A stretch of DNA of 8,768 nt from an uncultured Pseudomonadota bacterium (GTDB lineage: Bacteria > Pseudomonadota > Gammaproteobacteria > Steroidobacterales > Steroidobacteraceae). The DNA is taken from contig CAMLGF010000103.1 of the NCBI GenBank assembly GCA_946479515.1, positions 1-8,768 of the forward strand, read 5' to 3'. Below the pieces are notes generated by a model. The model saw nothing but the letters and a program-made list of their open reading frames with translations. It had not been told where the DNA came from and did not search any database. Shown here piece by piece: positions 1 to 6,290 of the stretch (the first letter of the stretch is position 1; each line of letters starts with the position of its first letter). The translations under genes and the position numbers were made by a program.

Positions 1-282
1 CGTGATGGATGTGGGCGCCGCGATGGTCGCATCGAGGTCGACGATGCCCGGCAGGTCGCGCAGCCGGCGCAGCAGCGCGCGCGGCGCGCGCCGCACCGGC
101 GCGAACACGTGCGCGAACCGCGCCGATTCGTAGAAGCCGTCGCGCAGCTGCGCGAGCGAGGTGTGCGCGCACAGCGAGCCGATGAAGCCGCCGACCCCGC
201 TGGCGATCACCAGCGCGATGGTCAGCACCTGGCTGCGCAGCCGCCAGACGTCCCGCAGCAGCTTGCGATCGAGCGCCTTCAC
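1..282 (-). CDS. ABC transporter permease, FtsX/MacB type (N-terminal part, cut by window edge)
   Basis: The frame reads leftward from a GTG at 282 for 94 codons and is still open at base 1, so only the N-terminus is present. The GTG shares four bases (GTGA) with the stop of the ABC ATPase gene, implying translational coupling and a transporter pair. A basic N-terminus ([11 protein letters not shown]) is followed by a hydrophobic segment at residues 19-38 ([19 protein letters not shown]), the expected first membrane helix. Next comes an extracytoplasmic stretch with the '[18 protein letters not shown]' pattern and a '[14 protein letters not shown]' segment, as in the periplasmic domain of FtsX/MacB-like permeases such as LolC/E and DevC-type proteins. 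Known for the family: they couple ATP hydrolysis in the cytoplasm to mechanical work on lipoproteins, lipids or efflux partners. The substrate here cannot be told. Family membership is fairly sure; subtype is not. Confidence 0.82.
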   Translation of the reverse strand, partial: MKALDRKLLRDVWRLRSQVLTIALVIASGVGGFIGSLCAHTSLAQLRDGFYESARFAHVFAPVRRAPRALLRRLRDLPGIVDLDATIAAPTSIT

Positions 283-986
283 CAGTGCAGCTCCGCCGCC
301 GAGGCGCGGCGCGCATTGGCCTCCACGGCCACCACGCGCCCATCGGCGAAGCGCAGCACGCGGTCGGCCATGGCCGCTATCGCCGTGTTGTGCGTGATGA
401 CCAGCGTGGTCGTGCCGAGCTCGCGATTGGCGTGCGCCAGCGCGTCGAGCACCACGCGCCCGGTCTCGATGTCGAGCGCGCCGGTGGGCTCATCGCACAG
501 CAGGCATTCGGGCCGTTTGGCGAGCGCGCGGGCGATCGCGACGCGTTGCTGCTCGCCGCCCGAGAGCTGCGCCGGAAAATGATCGGCGCGTTCCGCCAGG
601 CCGACGCGGCGCAGGGCCTCCTGCGGATCCATCGGCGCGGCGACGATGTCGGTCACCAGCTCGACGTTCTCGCGCGCCGTCAGGCTGGGAATGAGATTGT
701 AGAACTGGAAGACGAAGCCAACGTGGTCGCGGCGATAGCGGGTGAGCTCGGCCTCGCTGGCGTGCGACAAGTCGTGATCGCGCCACGACACCTCGCCCGT
801 GGTCGGCAGATCCAGCCCGCCGAGGATGTTGAGCAGGGTCGACTTGCCGCTGCCCGAGGGACCGAGCAGCACCACGAACTCGCCGGCCGCCACCTCGAAA
901 GTGACGCCGCGCAACGCGGCCACGCGCAGTTCTCCCACCTGGTAGATCTTGGCGAGATCGCGCACACGGAAAACGGGCTCGCCCAT
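279..986 (-). CDS. ABC transporter ATP-binding protein, LolD/MacB family
   Basis: A 235-residue nucleotide-binding subunit that hydrolyses ATP at the inner membrane to drive the permease encoded next to it. All ABC motifs are visible: Walker [10 protein letters not shown] (42-50), Q-loop glutamine in [11 protein letters not shown] (Q94), signature LSGGEQQR (141-148), Walker B CLLCDEP (161-167) with catalytic Glu166, D-loop GALD (169-172) and switch His199 in VITHN. '[16 protein letters not shown]' and 'DEPTGALD' are typical of the LolD/MacB/FtsE-like subgroup that pairs with FtsX-fold permeases. Length is normal for the family. The ATG at 986 is preceded by an AGGA-type ribosome site and lies 19 bases after the stop of the universal stress protein gene, so it is probably read in the same operon. 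The stop overlaps the permease GTG by four bases. ATPase function is secure; substrate and true symbol are unknown. Confidence 0.93.
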   Translation of the reverse strand: MGEPVFRVRDLAKIYQVGELRVAALRGVTFEVAAGEFVVLLGPSGSGKSTLLNILGGLDLPTTGEVSWRDHDLSHASEAELTRYRRDHVGFVFQFYNLIPSLTARENVELVTDIVAAPMDPQEALRRVGLAERADHFPAQLSGGEQQRVAIARALAKRPECLLCDEPTGALDIETGRVVLDALAHANRELGTTTLVITHNTAIAAMADRVLRFADGRVVAVEANARRASAAELHW

Positions 987-1005
987 CCGTGTTCCTGTTC
1001 TGCGC

Positions 1006-1968
1006 TCAGCCGGCGTGGGCGGACGCGGGTGTCGGTGTCAGTAGCACGGCATCGCGATGCACGCCGGACACACGCTCGCTGAAATCCTCGGGCTTCACCA
1101 CCAGCACGTCGCTGGCCATGTGGTCGAGCACGCGTTCGGCGGTGTTGCCGATGAACACGCGGCCGAGGCCGCTGCGCGACACGGCGCCCATGACCACGAT
1201 GCGCGCCTGGAGATCGCCGGCCACGCGCGGAATGATCCGCGCCGGGTCGCCGTCGAGCAGATGTCCGCGCCGCGCCGGGATGTCCGCGTGTTCCAGGAAC
1301 CGCGCGAATTCCAGTTGCCCCGCCTCGAGCAGGCTGGCCACCGCGAACGGCGATTCGGCCGCGATGCCCAGATAGGGCGGATGATTGGCGTGCACCAGGT
1401 GCAGCTTGCCCCGCAGCGCGGCCGCGAGTGCGCGCCCGGCGACCAAAATGTTCTCGTCGAGCGCCGCCGGCTTGGCGTGCACGTGCATCGGATCCACCGC
1501 GGCCAGGATGGTCGGCTGGCGATACGGCCGGGGGTCGCGCAGCAACAGCACCGGCCGGGCGCTGGTCCGCAGCAGCTCCCAGTCGGTGAAGCGCATGCGC
1601 GGCAGGCCGCCGCCGGCGTGCACGTCGGCGACGATCAGGTCGGCGTGCATCTCCTGCGCGCGTCGCACGATGGCCTCGTGCGGCGGGTGGTCCCAGCAGA
1701 CACTGCAGGTCACCGGCACGCCATGCCGGCGCGCCCGCGCCGCCAGCTTCTCCAGCCGCGCCGCGTACAGCTCGAGCGTGTCGCGCTTGAGGCCGGCGAT
1801 CGAGGCTTCCGTGCCAGCATCAGGTAGATAGAGCAGGGTGGACACGGCGTGGAACAGCTCGAGCGACGCGTCGCAGGCCTTGGCGAGGGCGATGACCTTC
1901 GCGAGGGTCTGCGGGCGGTGCGGGTCGGTGTCCTTGACCGCGAACAGGATGCGGCTGAATACGGCCAT
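1006..1968 (-). CDS. Tandem universal stress protein, UspE-like
   Basis: A 320-residue cytoplasmic protein built of two Usp domains (about 1-146 and 151-293). Domain 1 opens with [12 protein letters not shown], and domain 2 with [12 protein letters not shown]. Domain 2 ends with [18 protein letters not shown] followed by [14 protein letters not shown] (261-293), very close to the nucleotide-binding loop of E. coli UspE; the second glycine of the G-2x-G-9x-G(S/T)-type loop is Ser264, while Gly274 and the following NT are kept. Domain 1 has no such loop ('[20 protein letters not shown]'), as usual in tandem proteins. Known for the family: induced on growth arrest, oxygen limitation or stress; the mechanism is often unclear. 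The ATG at 1968 follows a GGAG site and lies 15 bases after the hsp20 stop, indicating co-transcription with Hsp20 upstream and the ABC genes downstream. A tail of about 25 residues (from 296) lies outside the domains. Confidence 0.92.
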   Translation of the reverse strand: MAVFSRILFAVKDTDPHRPQTLAKVIALAKACDASLELFHAVSTLLYLPDAGTEASIAGLKRDTLELYAARLEKLAARARRHGVPVTCSVCWDHPPHEAIVRRAQEMHADLIVADVHAGGGLPRMRFTDWELLRTSARPVLLLRDPRPYRQPTILAAVDPMHVHAKPAALDENILVAGRALAAALRGKLHLVHANHPPYLGIAAESPFAVASLLEAGQLEFARFLEHADIPARRGHLLDGDPARIIPRVAGDLQARIVVMGAVSRSGLGRVFIGNTAERVLDHMASDVLVVKPEDFSERVSGVHRDAVLLTPTPASAHAG

Positions 1969-1983
1969 GGCCTTCTCCGGCGA

Positions 1984-2427
1984 CTATTGCACCTTGATTT
2001 CGGTGGGCTTCTTCGCGGCGGCTTTGGTCTTCGCCACGTGCACGGTGATCACGCCGTCCTTCGATTCGGCGCGGATGTTGGCGCTGTCGGCGTTGTCGGG
2101 CAGGGAGAAACTGCGCGAGAACTTGCCGTACACCGTTTCGATGCGATGCGACTTCTCCTTCTTCTCCTCGGTCTGCTGGCGGCGCTCGCCGCTGATGGTG
2201 AGCATGCCCTCGTCGACCGTGATGCGGACGTCTTCCTTCTTCACGGCCGGCAGATCGGCGCGGATCAGGAACTCGGCGTCGGTCTCGCTGATGTCGACCG
2301 AAGGCGACCACTCCAGTGCCTGCTTGCCATTGAATTCGAAGGCGCGCGGCCAGCGGCCGAACATGGACGGCATGCGGGCGAACAGGTCATCGGTACCGGT
2401 GAATGGATCCCAGCGGATCAGGCTCAT
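1984..2427 (-). CDS. Small heat-shock protein, Hsp20/alpha-crystallin family
   Basis: A 147-residue ATP-independent holdase chaperone of the cytoplasm that binds unfolding proteins and passes them to DnaK/ClpB. The N-terminal arm is MSLIRWDPF...DDLFARMPSMF. The alpha-crystallin domain spans about residues 40-133: WSPSVDISETD, FLIRADLPAVKKEDV, DEGMLTISGER, then FSRSFSLPDNAD and the closing strand SKDGVITVHVAK. The usual closing motif is G-V-L-x-V; here it is G-V-I-x-V, a conservative change. The C-terminal I-x-I/V oligomerisation motif is IKV (144-146), almost at the end. The ATG at 2427 has a strong GAGGAG ribosome site (2435-2440 on the plus strand). It is the first gene after a 98-base gap, so it probably has its own promoter and leads the operon Hsp20-Usp-ABC. 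A palindrome lies 28-37 bases upstream. Confidence 0.96.
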   Translation of the reverse strand: MSLIRWDPFTGTDDLFARMPSMFGRWPRAFEFNGKQALEWSPSVDISETDAEFLIRADLPAVKKEDVRITVDEGMLTISGERRQQTEEKKEKSHRIETVYGKFSRSFSLPDNADSANIRAESKDGVITVHVAKTKAAAKKPTEIKVQ

Positions 2428-2525
2428 GGCGATTCTCCTCGTGTGAATGGTTGACGGTCGACCGCAATCTAGGCGCGCGCGCCCTGACGCGGGATTCGCA
2501 CCTGCGCGTAGCGCCCTCCGGGCCG
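2428..2525 (-). promoter_or_regulatory. Leader/promoter region of the hsp20 operon with palindrome CGGTCGACCG
   Basis: This 98-base gap separates the BON gene stop from the hsp20 start. It holds a perfect 10-base palindrome, CGGTCGACCG at 2455-2464, flanked on the plus strand by TTG (2451-2453, one spacer base) and CAA (2465-2467), giving a larger near-dyad. On the minus strand a possible -10-like TAGATT lies just upstream, with no convincing -35 box. No sigma-32 consensus and no TTGAT-N4-ATCAA (FNR/ANR) site was found by eye. A promoter here is inferred from gene spacing and the strong ribosome site; the palindrome may be an operator or may be chance in GC-rich DNA. Confidence 0.4.
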
Positions 2526-2987
2526 TTACGTATGGCCGCCCGCGCGCGCCGGACGCAGCGCGATCAGGTTGGTGACGCCGGCGATGCCGTCGATGGCGCG
2601 CACGCCCGCCTCGATGCGCTCGCGCTGCGCCATGTCGGCCACGGCGCCCTCGAGCGTGACGAAGCGGTCGCGCACGATGGCCTGCACGTCCGGCGCCGCG
2701 CTGTCGAGCTCGGCGCGGATGGTCGCCACCGCCTGGCGCACGATGGCGGTGTCGCTCAGGCGCTCGGCCGCCGAGGGCGTCACCTGGATCTCATTGGCGA
2801 TGCCGGCAACCCAGGGCACGTGTTGCGCCGCGGACTCGGCGTGCACGCGTTCCTGGATGCCGGTGACGAAGCCGGTGAGCGTCACGATGGCGTCGCTGAC
2901 CTGCACGTCGATGTTGGTCTCATCGACATGCGGCAGCGCGCGCAGGCGGGAGCGGACGGAATTTTCGATGTCGCGGTCGGTGGGCAT
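2526..2987 (-). CDS. BON-domain protein with two BON domains
   Basis: A 153-residue protein with two BON (bacterial OsmY and nodulation) domains, about residues 3-70 and 78-146. Domain 1 reads DRDIENSVRSRLRALPHVD, then VSDAIVTLTGFV and VPWVAGIANEIQV; domain 2 reads DTAIVRQAVATIRAEL, RDRFVTLEGAV and AIDGIAGVTNLIAL. Each has the alpha-beta-beta-alpha-beta pattern with the conserved 'V-x-L-x-G' strand. There is no signal peptide or lipobox, so unlike OsmY it is predicted to be cytoplasmic. Known for the family: binding to membranes or phospholipids and roles in osmotic or envelope stress; the molecular role here is not known. The ATG at 2987 is three bases after the carbamate kinase stop, and its GGAG ribosome site sits inside the last codons of that gene, so the two are co-transcribed. 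Confidence 0.88.
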   Translation of the reverse strand: MPTDRDIENSVRSRLRALPHVDETNIDVQVSDAIVTLTGFVTGIQERVHAESAAQHVPWVAGIANEIQVTPSAAERLSDTAIVRQAVATIRAELDSAAPDVQAIVRDRFVTLEGAVADMAQRERIEAGVRAIDGIAGVTNLIALRPARAGGHT

Positions 2988-2990
2988 GGC

Positions 2991-3917
2991 TCACTCCAGT
3001 GTCAGGTCTCGAACGTCGGTCGAAATGCAGGTGCCGGATCTGCCGGCGAGGATGGCTTCGGCGTCTTCGAGCGCGCCGATGTAGGCATTGCCGCCGCCGT
3101 GCAGCGCGAAGCGCCGCGCGGCTTCCACCTTGGGAGCCATCGAACCCGCCGGGAACTCGAAGCGGCACATGGCATCCGGATGCGCCACGCAGATGCGGCG
3201 CACGGCCGGTCCGCCCCAGCCAGCGAACACCGCGGGCACGTCGGTGAGCAGCAGCAGCGCGTCGGCGCCGATCCTGCGCGCCAGCAGCGCGGCAACCAGG
3301 TCCTTGTCGATCACGGCCTCGACGCCCTCGTATCTGCCCTGCTTGTTGCGCTGGACGGGGATGCCACCGCCGCCCGAGCAGATCACCAGGAAGCCGCCGG
3401 CGTGCAGGTGCGAGATCGCATTCAGCTCGAGGATGTCCTGCGGCTCGGGTGAGGCGACCACGCGCCGCCACGACGGTCCGTCCGGCGCGATCTGCCAGCC
3501 ATACTGGGCAGCAAGCTGTTCGGCGAGCTCGCGCGGGTAGACAGGCCCGACCAGCTTGCCGGGCTGGGCGAAGGCCGGGTCGTCGTGCCGCACTTCGGTG
3601 CGTGTCAGTACGGTGACGATGTTGCGCGTGTCGCAGGCATTGGCCAGCTCCTGTTCGAGCAGGTAGCCGATCAGCCCCTCGGTCTGCGCGCCGATCACGT
3701 CGAGCGGCGCGCCGCCGCCGGCGTGCGTCGCGGCCTCCTGCGCGGCCAGCAGGCCGACCTGCGGGCCATTGCCGTGCGCGACGATGAGCTTGTGCTTGCG
3801 CGCCAGCCGGGCGAGCACGGCCGCGGCGCGGCGCGTGTTGTAGCGCTGCGTCTCCAGGGTCGTCGGTTCGCCGCGGCGCAGGAGCGCGCTGCCGCCGAGC
3901 GCCACCACCAGCCTCAT
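2991..3917 (-). CDS. arcC: Carbamate kinase
   Basis: Carbamate kinase transfers phosphate from carbamoyl phosphate to ADP, giving ATP, CO2 and ammonia: the energy-yielding last step of the arginine deiminase pathway, used in low oxygen. The 308-residue length is normal (about 310). Amino-acid-kinase motifs are in order: ALGGSAL (6-12), HGNGPQVG (48-55), SGGGGIPV (181-188), AVIDKDLVAALLA (201-213), LLLTDVPAVF (222-231) and GSMAPKVEAA (258-267), with the carbamate-kinase-specific 'IGAQTEGLIGY' (75-85). I chose the ATG at 3917: the family starts at this MRLVVALGGSAL, a GGAGG site lies just upstream, and an in-frame ATG at 3944 would add nine non-homologous residues and lacks a site. The start overlaps the stop of the upstream carbamoyltransferase remnant by four bases (ATGA). 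No arginine deiminase or transporter gene is in view, so the source of carbamoyl phosphate is open. Confidence 0.95.
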   Translation of the reverse strand: MRLVVALGGSALLRRGEPTTLETQRYNTRRAAAVLARLARKHKLIVAHGNGPQVGLLAAQEAATHAGGGAPLDVIGAQTEGLIGYLLEQELANACDTRNIVTVLTRTEVRHDDPAFAQPGKLVGPVYPRELAEQLAAQYGWQIAPDGPSWRRVVASPEPQDILELNAISHLHAGGFLVICSGGGGIPVQRNKQGRYEGVEAVIDKDLVAALLARRIGADALLLLTDVPAVFAGWGGPAVRRICVAHPDAMCRFEFPAGSMAPKVEAARRFALHGGGNAYIGALEDAEAILAGRSGTCISTDVRDLTLE

Positions 3918-4102
3918 GCGGCCTCCGCGTGTGCCGCCGGCCATTGTCGTGTGAGCACTTCCAGGTCGAGGAAGCCGGGGAGCGGCTTCTGAAAGCTGGT
4001 GCGCGTGAGCTCGGCTTCCTTGAGCTGGCGTGCGAGGTCGACGATGGTCAGAAGCTCCTCGCGCGCGTAGTCCTGAGTGTCGATGAAATGTCGCAGAGTC
4101 AT
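3914..4102 (-). pseudogene. Truncated ornithine (or acetylornithine) carbamoyltransferase remnant, 62 residues
   Basis: The ATG at 4102, preceded by a GAGGG-like site, opens a 62-codon frame. Residues 1 to about 31 (MTLRHFIDTQDYAREELL followed by TIVDLARQLKEAE) match the first helix of ornithine/acetylornithine carbamoyltransferases, proteins of about 330 residues. The next expected features, a 'GK-x-L-A-hydrophobic-F' strand and the carbamoyl-phosphate loop S-x-R-T-R, are absent. Instead there is an unrelated tail ending LTRQWPAAHAEAA. Neither other frame downstream restores the family, and the DNA passes straight into carbamate kinase. About 80% of the protein, including the whole active site, is therefore missing, and it cannot act as a transferase. 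The ATGA overlap with the kinase start persists, so the frame may survive as a translational leader for arcC. The most likely origin is an internal deletion of an arcB/argF-type gene; a fortuitous small ORF is less likely given the N-terminal match and operon position. Confidence 0.68.
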
Positions 4103-4258
4103 GCCTGAGTCGCCCTCGACCGATGCCTTTCAGTCACGGTAGTCGGTGCAGCGCGCGCGCGAAGCCCGTGGCACTGCGGACGGGCATTCGGTCAAACACG
4201 TATAGGCGGTGCCGGCGGCCGGGGCTAGAAATCGGCCATCATCCCCCGAGGACTGCGC
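4103..4258. promoter_or_regulatory. Divergent intergenic region between the arcC-side operon and the Usp-Adh-cytochrome operon
   Basis: These 156 bases separate two outward-facing gene sets and must hold at least one promoter for each, unless read-through occurs. I see no FNR/ANR box (TTGAT-N4-ATCAA). A TTTGAC reading on the minus strand (4191-4196) could be a -35 element for the leftward operon, but no good -10 lies 16-18 bases on. TATAGG at 4201 and CTAGAA near 4225 are weak -10-like candidates for the rightward operon. A GAGG ribosome site (4248-4251) precedes the rightward ATG at 4259. No specific element can be named with confidence. Confidence 0.4.
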
Positions 4259-5227
4259 ATGCCCGCCGAATCCGTCGCCGAATCCGCCGCCGAACAGCAG
4301 TGCCCGCTGCATCTGTCGCCACGCAGGCGCATCGCGCGGATCCTGGTGGTGGTCGATCCCACCGCCGGGGCGCACGCCTGCGTGGAAAAGGCGGCGCGCC
4401 TGGCGCTCGGCTGCGGCGCCTCTCTGGAATTGTTCGTCTGCGACGTGCGCCAGGAGAACGACTCCGCGGACCGCACGGCCCGCGAGGACCAGGCGCTCGG
4501 CATGCTGCAGCAGCTCGCGCACGACCTGCGCGCGCGCGGGATCGAGGTCGACTGCCGCTGCGAGTGGCATGCGCCGCTCGAGATCGGCATCGGCCTGCGC
4601 GCCCTGCGCACCGGCGCCGACCTGGTGGTGAAGGACACGCATCGCCACGCGCTCACCGCACTCGGCGGCGGATACGGCCTCACCGACTGGACGCTGATCC
4701 GCCAGCTGGCCGTGACGCTGCTGCTGGTGCGGTCCGAGCCCTGGCCGCCGCTGCCGCGCATCACGGTGAGCGTCGACCCCTGTCATCCGGCGCAACGCCC
4801 CGAATCGCTGGACGAGTCGATGGTGGAACTCGCGTCGGAATTCGCCAGTGCGCTGCGCGGCGTCGTCGACGCGCTGCACGTGCTGCAGTCGCCGCCGCAT
4901 CTGCCCGGCGACACCGTGGCGCCGGCGGCGCGTGAGGCGGCCCACGACCGCGCGCGTGGCGCGGTGGTGCGGCTGCTCGCCCGTTGCAACACCGGCGGCA
5001 ATCGCGTGGACCTGAACTTCGTCGCCGGCAAGGTGGCGCCGTCGGTGCTGGGTTTCACTGCGACCCGCGGCACGCACCTGCTCGTCATGGGCTCGGGTGC
5101 GCACAGCCGCTGGCTGCAGACCGGCGCCAGCGGCACCGCCGCGCACGTGCTCGAATCGCTCACCTGCGACCTGCTGGTAGTCAGGCCGCCCGGTTACGTC
5201 AGCCCGCTGATGGTCACGGATGAATAG
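4259..5227 (+). CDS. Tandem universal stress protein with degenerate nucleotide loop
   Basis: A 322-residue protein with two Usp domains: IARILVVVDPTAGAHACVEKA (about 25-158) and LPRITVSVDPCHPAQ (about 165-310). Domain 1 contains DLVVKDTHRHALTALGGGYGLTDW (121-144), a pattern typical of UspE-like N-terminal halves. In domain 2 the loop after LLVMG reads GSGAHSRWLQTGASGTAAHVL; aligned with UspE (G-T-V-G ... G-N-T-A-E) the second and third glycines are Ala281 and Ser291, so ATP binding is doubtful. It is clearly diverged from the other Usp protein in this window rather than a recent duplicate. The ATG at 4259 has a GAGG site seven bases upstream. It is the first gene of the operon, and its last eight bases overlap the alcohol dehydrogenase start. 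Stress or low-oxygen role is inferred from family and context. Confidence 0.9.
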   Translation: MPAESVAESAAEQQCPLHLSPRRRIARILVVVDPTAGAHACVEKAARLALGCGASLELFVCDVRQENDSADRTAREDQALGMLQQLAHDLRARGIEVDCRCEWHAPLEIGIGLRALRTGADLVVKDTHRHALTALGGGYGLTDWTLIRQLAVTLLLVRSEPWPPLPRITVSVDPCHPAQRPESLDESMVELASEFASALRGVVDALHVLQSPPHLPGDTVAPAAREAAHDRARGAVVRLLARCNTGGNRVDLNFVAGKVAPSVLGFTATRGTHLLVMGSGAHSRWLQTGASGTAAHVLESLTCDLLVVRPPGYVSPLMVTDE

Positions 5228-6290
5228 TTCGAGTCTGGCGGTCGGGCAGGGCGCCATCACGGCGCGCGCCATGCGCCTGGCGACGCGCGGCGCGCGCCTG
5301 GAATGCGAGCGCGTGTCCCTGCCGCCGCCGGATGAGCACCAGCTGCTGATCGAAGTGGCCGCCTGCGGCGTGTGCCGCACCGACCTGCACATCCTGGACG
5401 GCGAGCTGCCCCAGGCTCGCTATCCGCGCACGCTCGGCCACGAGATCGTCGGCCGGGTCGTGAGCGCCGGTGCCGCGGTGACCGGCTTCGCGTCCGGCGA
5501 TCGCGTCGGCGTGCCCTGGCTCGCCCGCACCTGCGGCGTCTGCGCCTTCTGCCGCGCGGGTGCAGAGAACCTGTGCGATCGGCCTGCGTTCACGGGCTGC
5601 TCGGTCGATGGCGGCTTCGCGAGCCACGCGCTCGCCGACGCCCGCTTCTGCCTGCCGATTCCGGAGGTCTATTCCGACGTGGAAGCCGCGCCCCTGCTGT
5701 GCGCGGGACTGATCGGCTACCGTGCGTACCGGCTGGCGCTGGGCACCGCCACGAACGGCAACGGTGGCGCGCACACACTCGGGCTGTATGGCTTCGGCGC
5801 CGCCGCCCATCTACTGGCGCAGATCGCGGTGGCACAGTGGCATCGCGTGTTCGTGTTCACCCGGCCGGGCGACCGCGACGCGCAGGAGTTCGCGCGCGCG
5901 CTGGGGGTGCATTGGGCCGGGGATTCCGATGCGCAGCCGCCCGAGACACTGGACGTCGCCATCCTGTTCGCGCCGGTGGGCGAGCTGGTGCCGCGCGCGC
6001 TGTCCGCCGTCGGCAAGGGCGGAACGGTGGTGTGCGCCGGCATCCACATGTCGGACATCCCGTCGTTTCCGTACCGGTTGCTCTGGGGTGAACGGCGGCT
6101 GTGCTCGGTGGCCAACTTGACGCGCGCCGACGGCCATGAATTCATGCGCGTGGCGGCGGACCTGCGGCCGCGTTCGCACGTCGAGCGTTTCCCGCTCTAC
6201 GCCGCCAACGAGGCGCTGGCGCGCGTGCGATCCGGAACCCTGCGCGGCGCCGCCGTGCTGACGATGAACCCCGACCAGGAGGCATCATGA
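5220..6290 (+). CDS. Zinc-dependent alcohol dehydrogenase family protein (medium-chain)
   Basis: A 356-residue medium-chain dehydrogenase/reductase, expected to interconvert an alcohol and an aldehyde with NAD(P). Catalytic zinc ligands are Cys52 in CGVCRTDLH and His74/Glu75 in GHEIVGRV, with Cys161 in PLLCAGLIGY as the third. Structural zinc cysteines are C105, C108, C111 and C119. The Rossmann glycines are in GLYGFGAAAH (188-197). The end of the second strand reads VFVFTRPGDRDAQEFARALG; no acidic residue binds the ribose there, so the cofactor is uncertain. The sequence resembles the 'AdhA-like' branch often found beside Usp genes. The family usually begins near Met18 (MRLATRGARLE); the ATG at 5220 adds 17 residues but overlaps the upstream gene by eight bases, so both starts (5220, 5271) are possible, neither with a good ribosome site. 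The stop overlaps the cytochrome start (ATGA). Ethanol or short aldehydes are plausible substrates, unproven. Confidence 0.93.
   Translation: MNSSSLAVGQGAITARAMRLATRGARLECERVSLPPPDEHQLLIEVAACGVCRTDLHILDGELPQARYPRTLGHEIVGRVVSAGAAVTGFASGDRVGVPWLARTCGVCAFCRAGAENLCDRPAFTGCSVDGGFASHALADARFCLPIPEVYSDVEAAPLLCAGLIGYRAYRLALGTATNGNGGAHTLGLYGFGAAAHLLAQIAVAQWHRVFVFTRPGDRDAQEFARALGVHWAGDSDAQPPETLDVAILFAPVGELVPRALSAVGKGGTVVCAGIHMSDIPSFPYRLLWGERRLCSVANLTRADGHEFMRVAADLRPRSHVERFPLYAANEALARVRSGTLRGAAVLTMNPDQEAS

Noticed and set aside
285..1082. A 265-codon plus-strand frame opposite the ABC ATPase, and similar ones at 1057-1827, 2403-3452 and 7609-8739
   Set aside because: All lie opposite genes with full family motifs and have shadow-type composition; long antisense frames are expected at this GC content.
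3918..3944. An upstream ATG (3944) as the carbamate kinase start
   Set aside because: It would add MAGGTRGGR, foreign to the family, without a ribosome site; ATG 3917 has GGAGG, the family start and a 4-base overlap with the upstream frame.
4149..4162. GCGCGCGC run in the divergent intergenic region as a repeat or regulatory element
   Set aside because: Similar short CG runs occur throughout the window (for example near 80-92 and 2470-2480), so this reflects base composition.
4103..4258. FNR/ANR (TTGAT-N4-ATCAA) box in the divergent region
   Set aside because: Only one half-like element (TTGAC on the minus strand at 4191-4195) is present and the second half is missing.
4130..5392. A 420-codon open frame on the minus strand opposite the second Usp gene
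   Set aside because: It is antisense to a clear Usp/dehydrogenase pair, has Arg/Ala/His/Gln-rich composition typical of shadow frames in high-GC DNA, and shows no recognisable domain.
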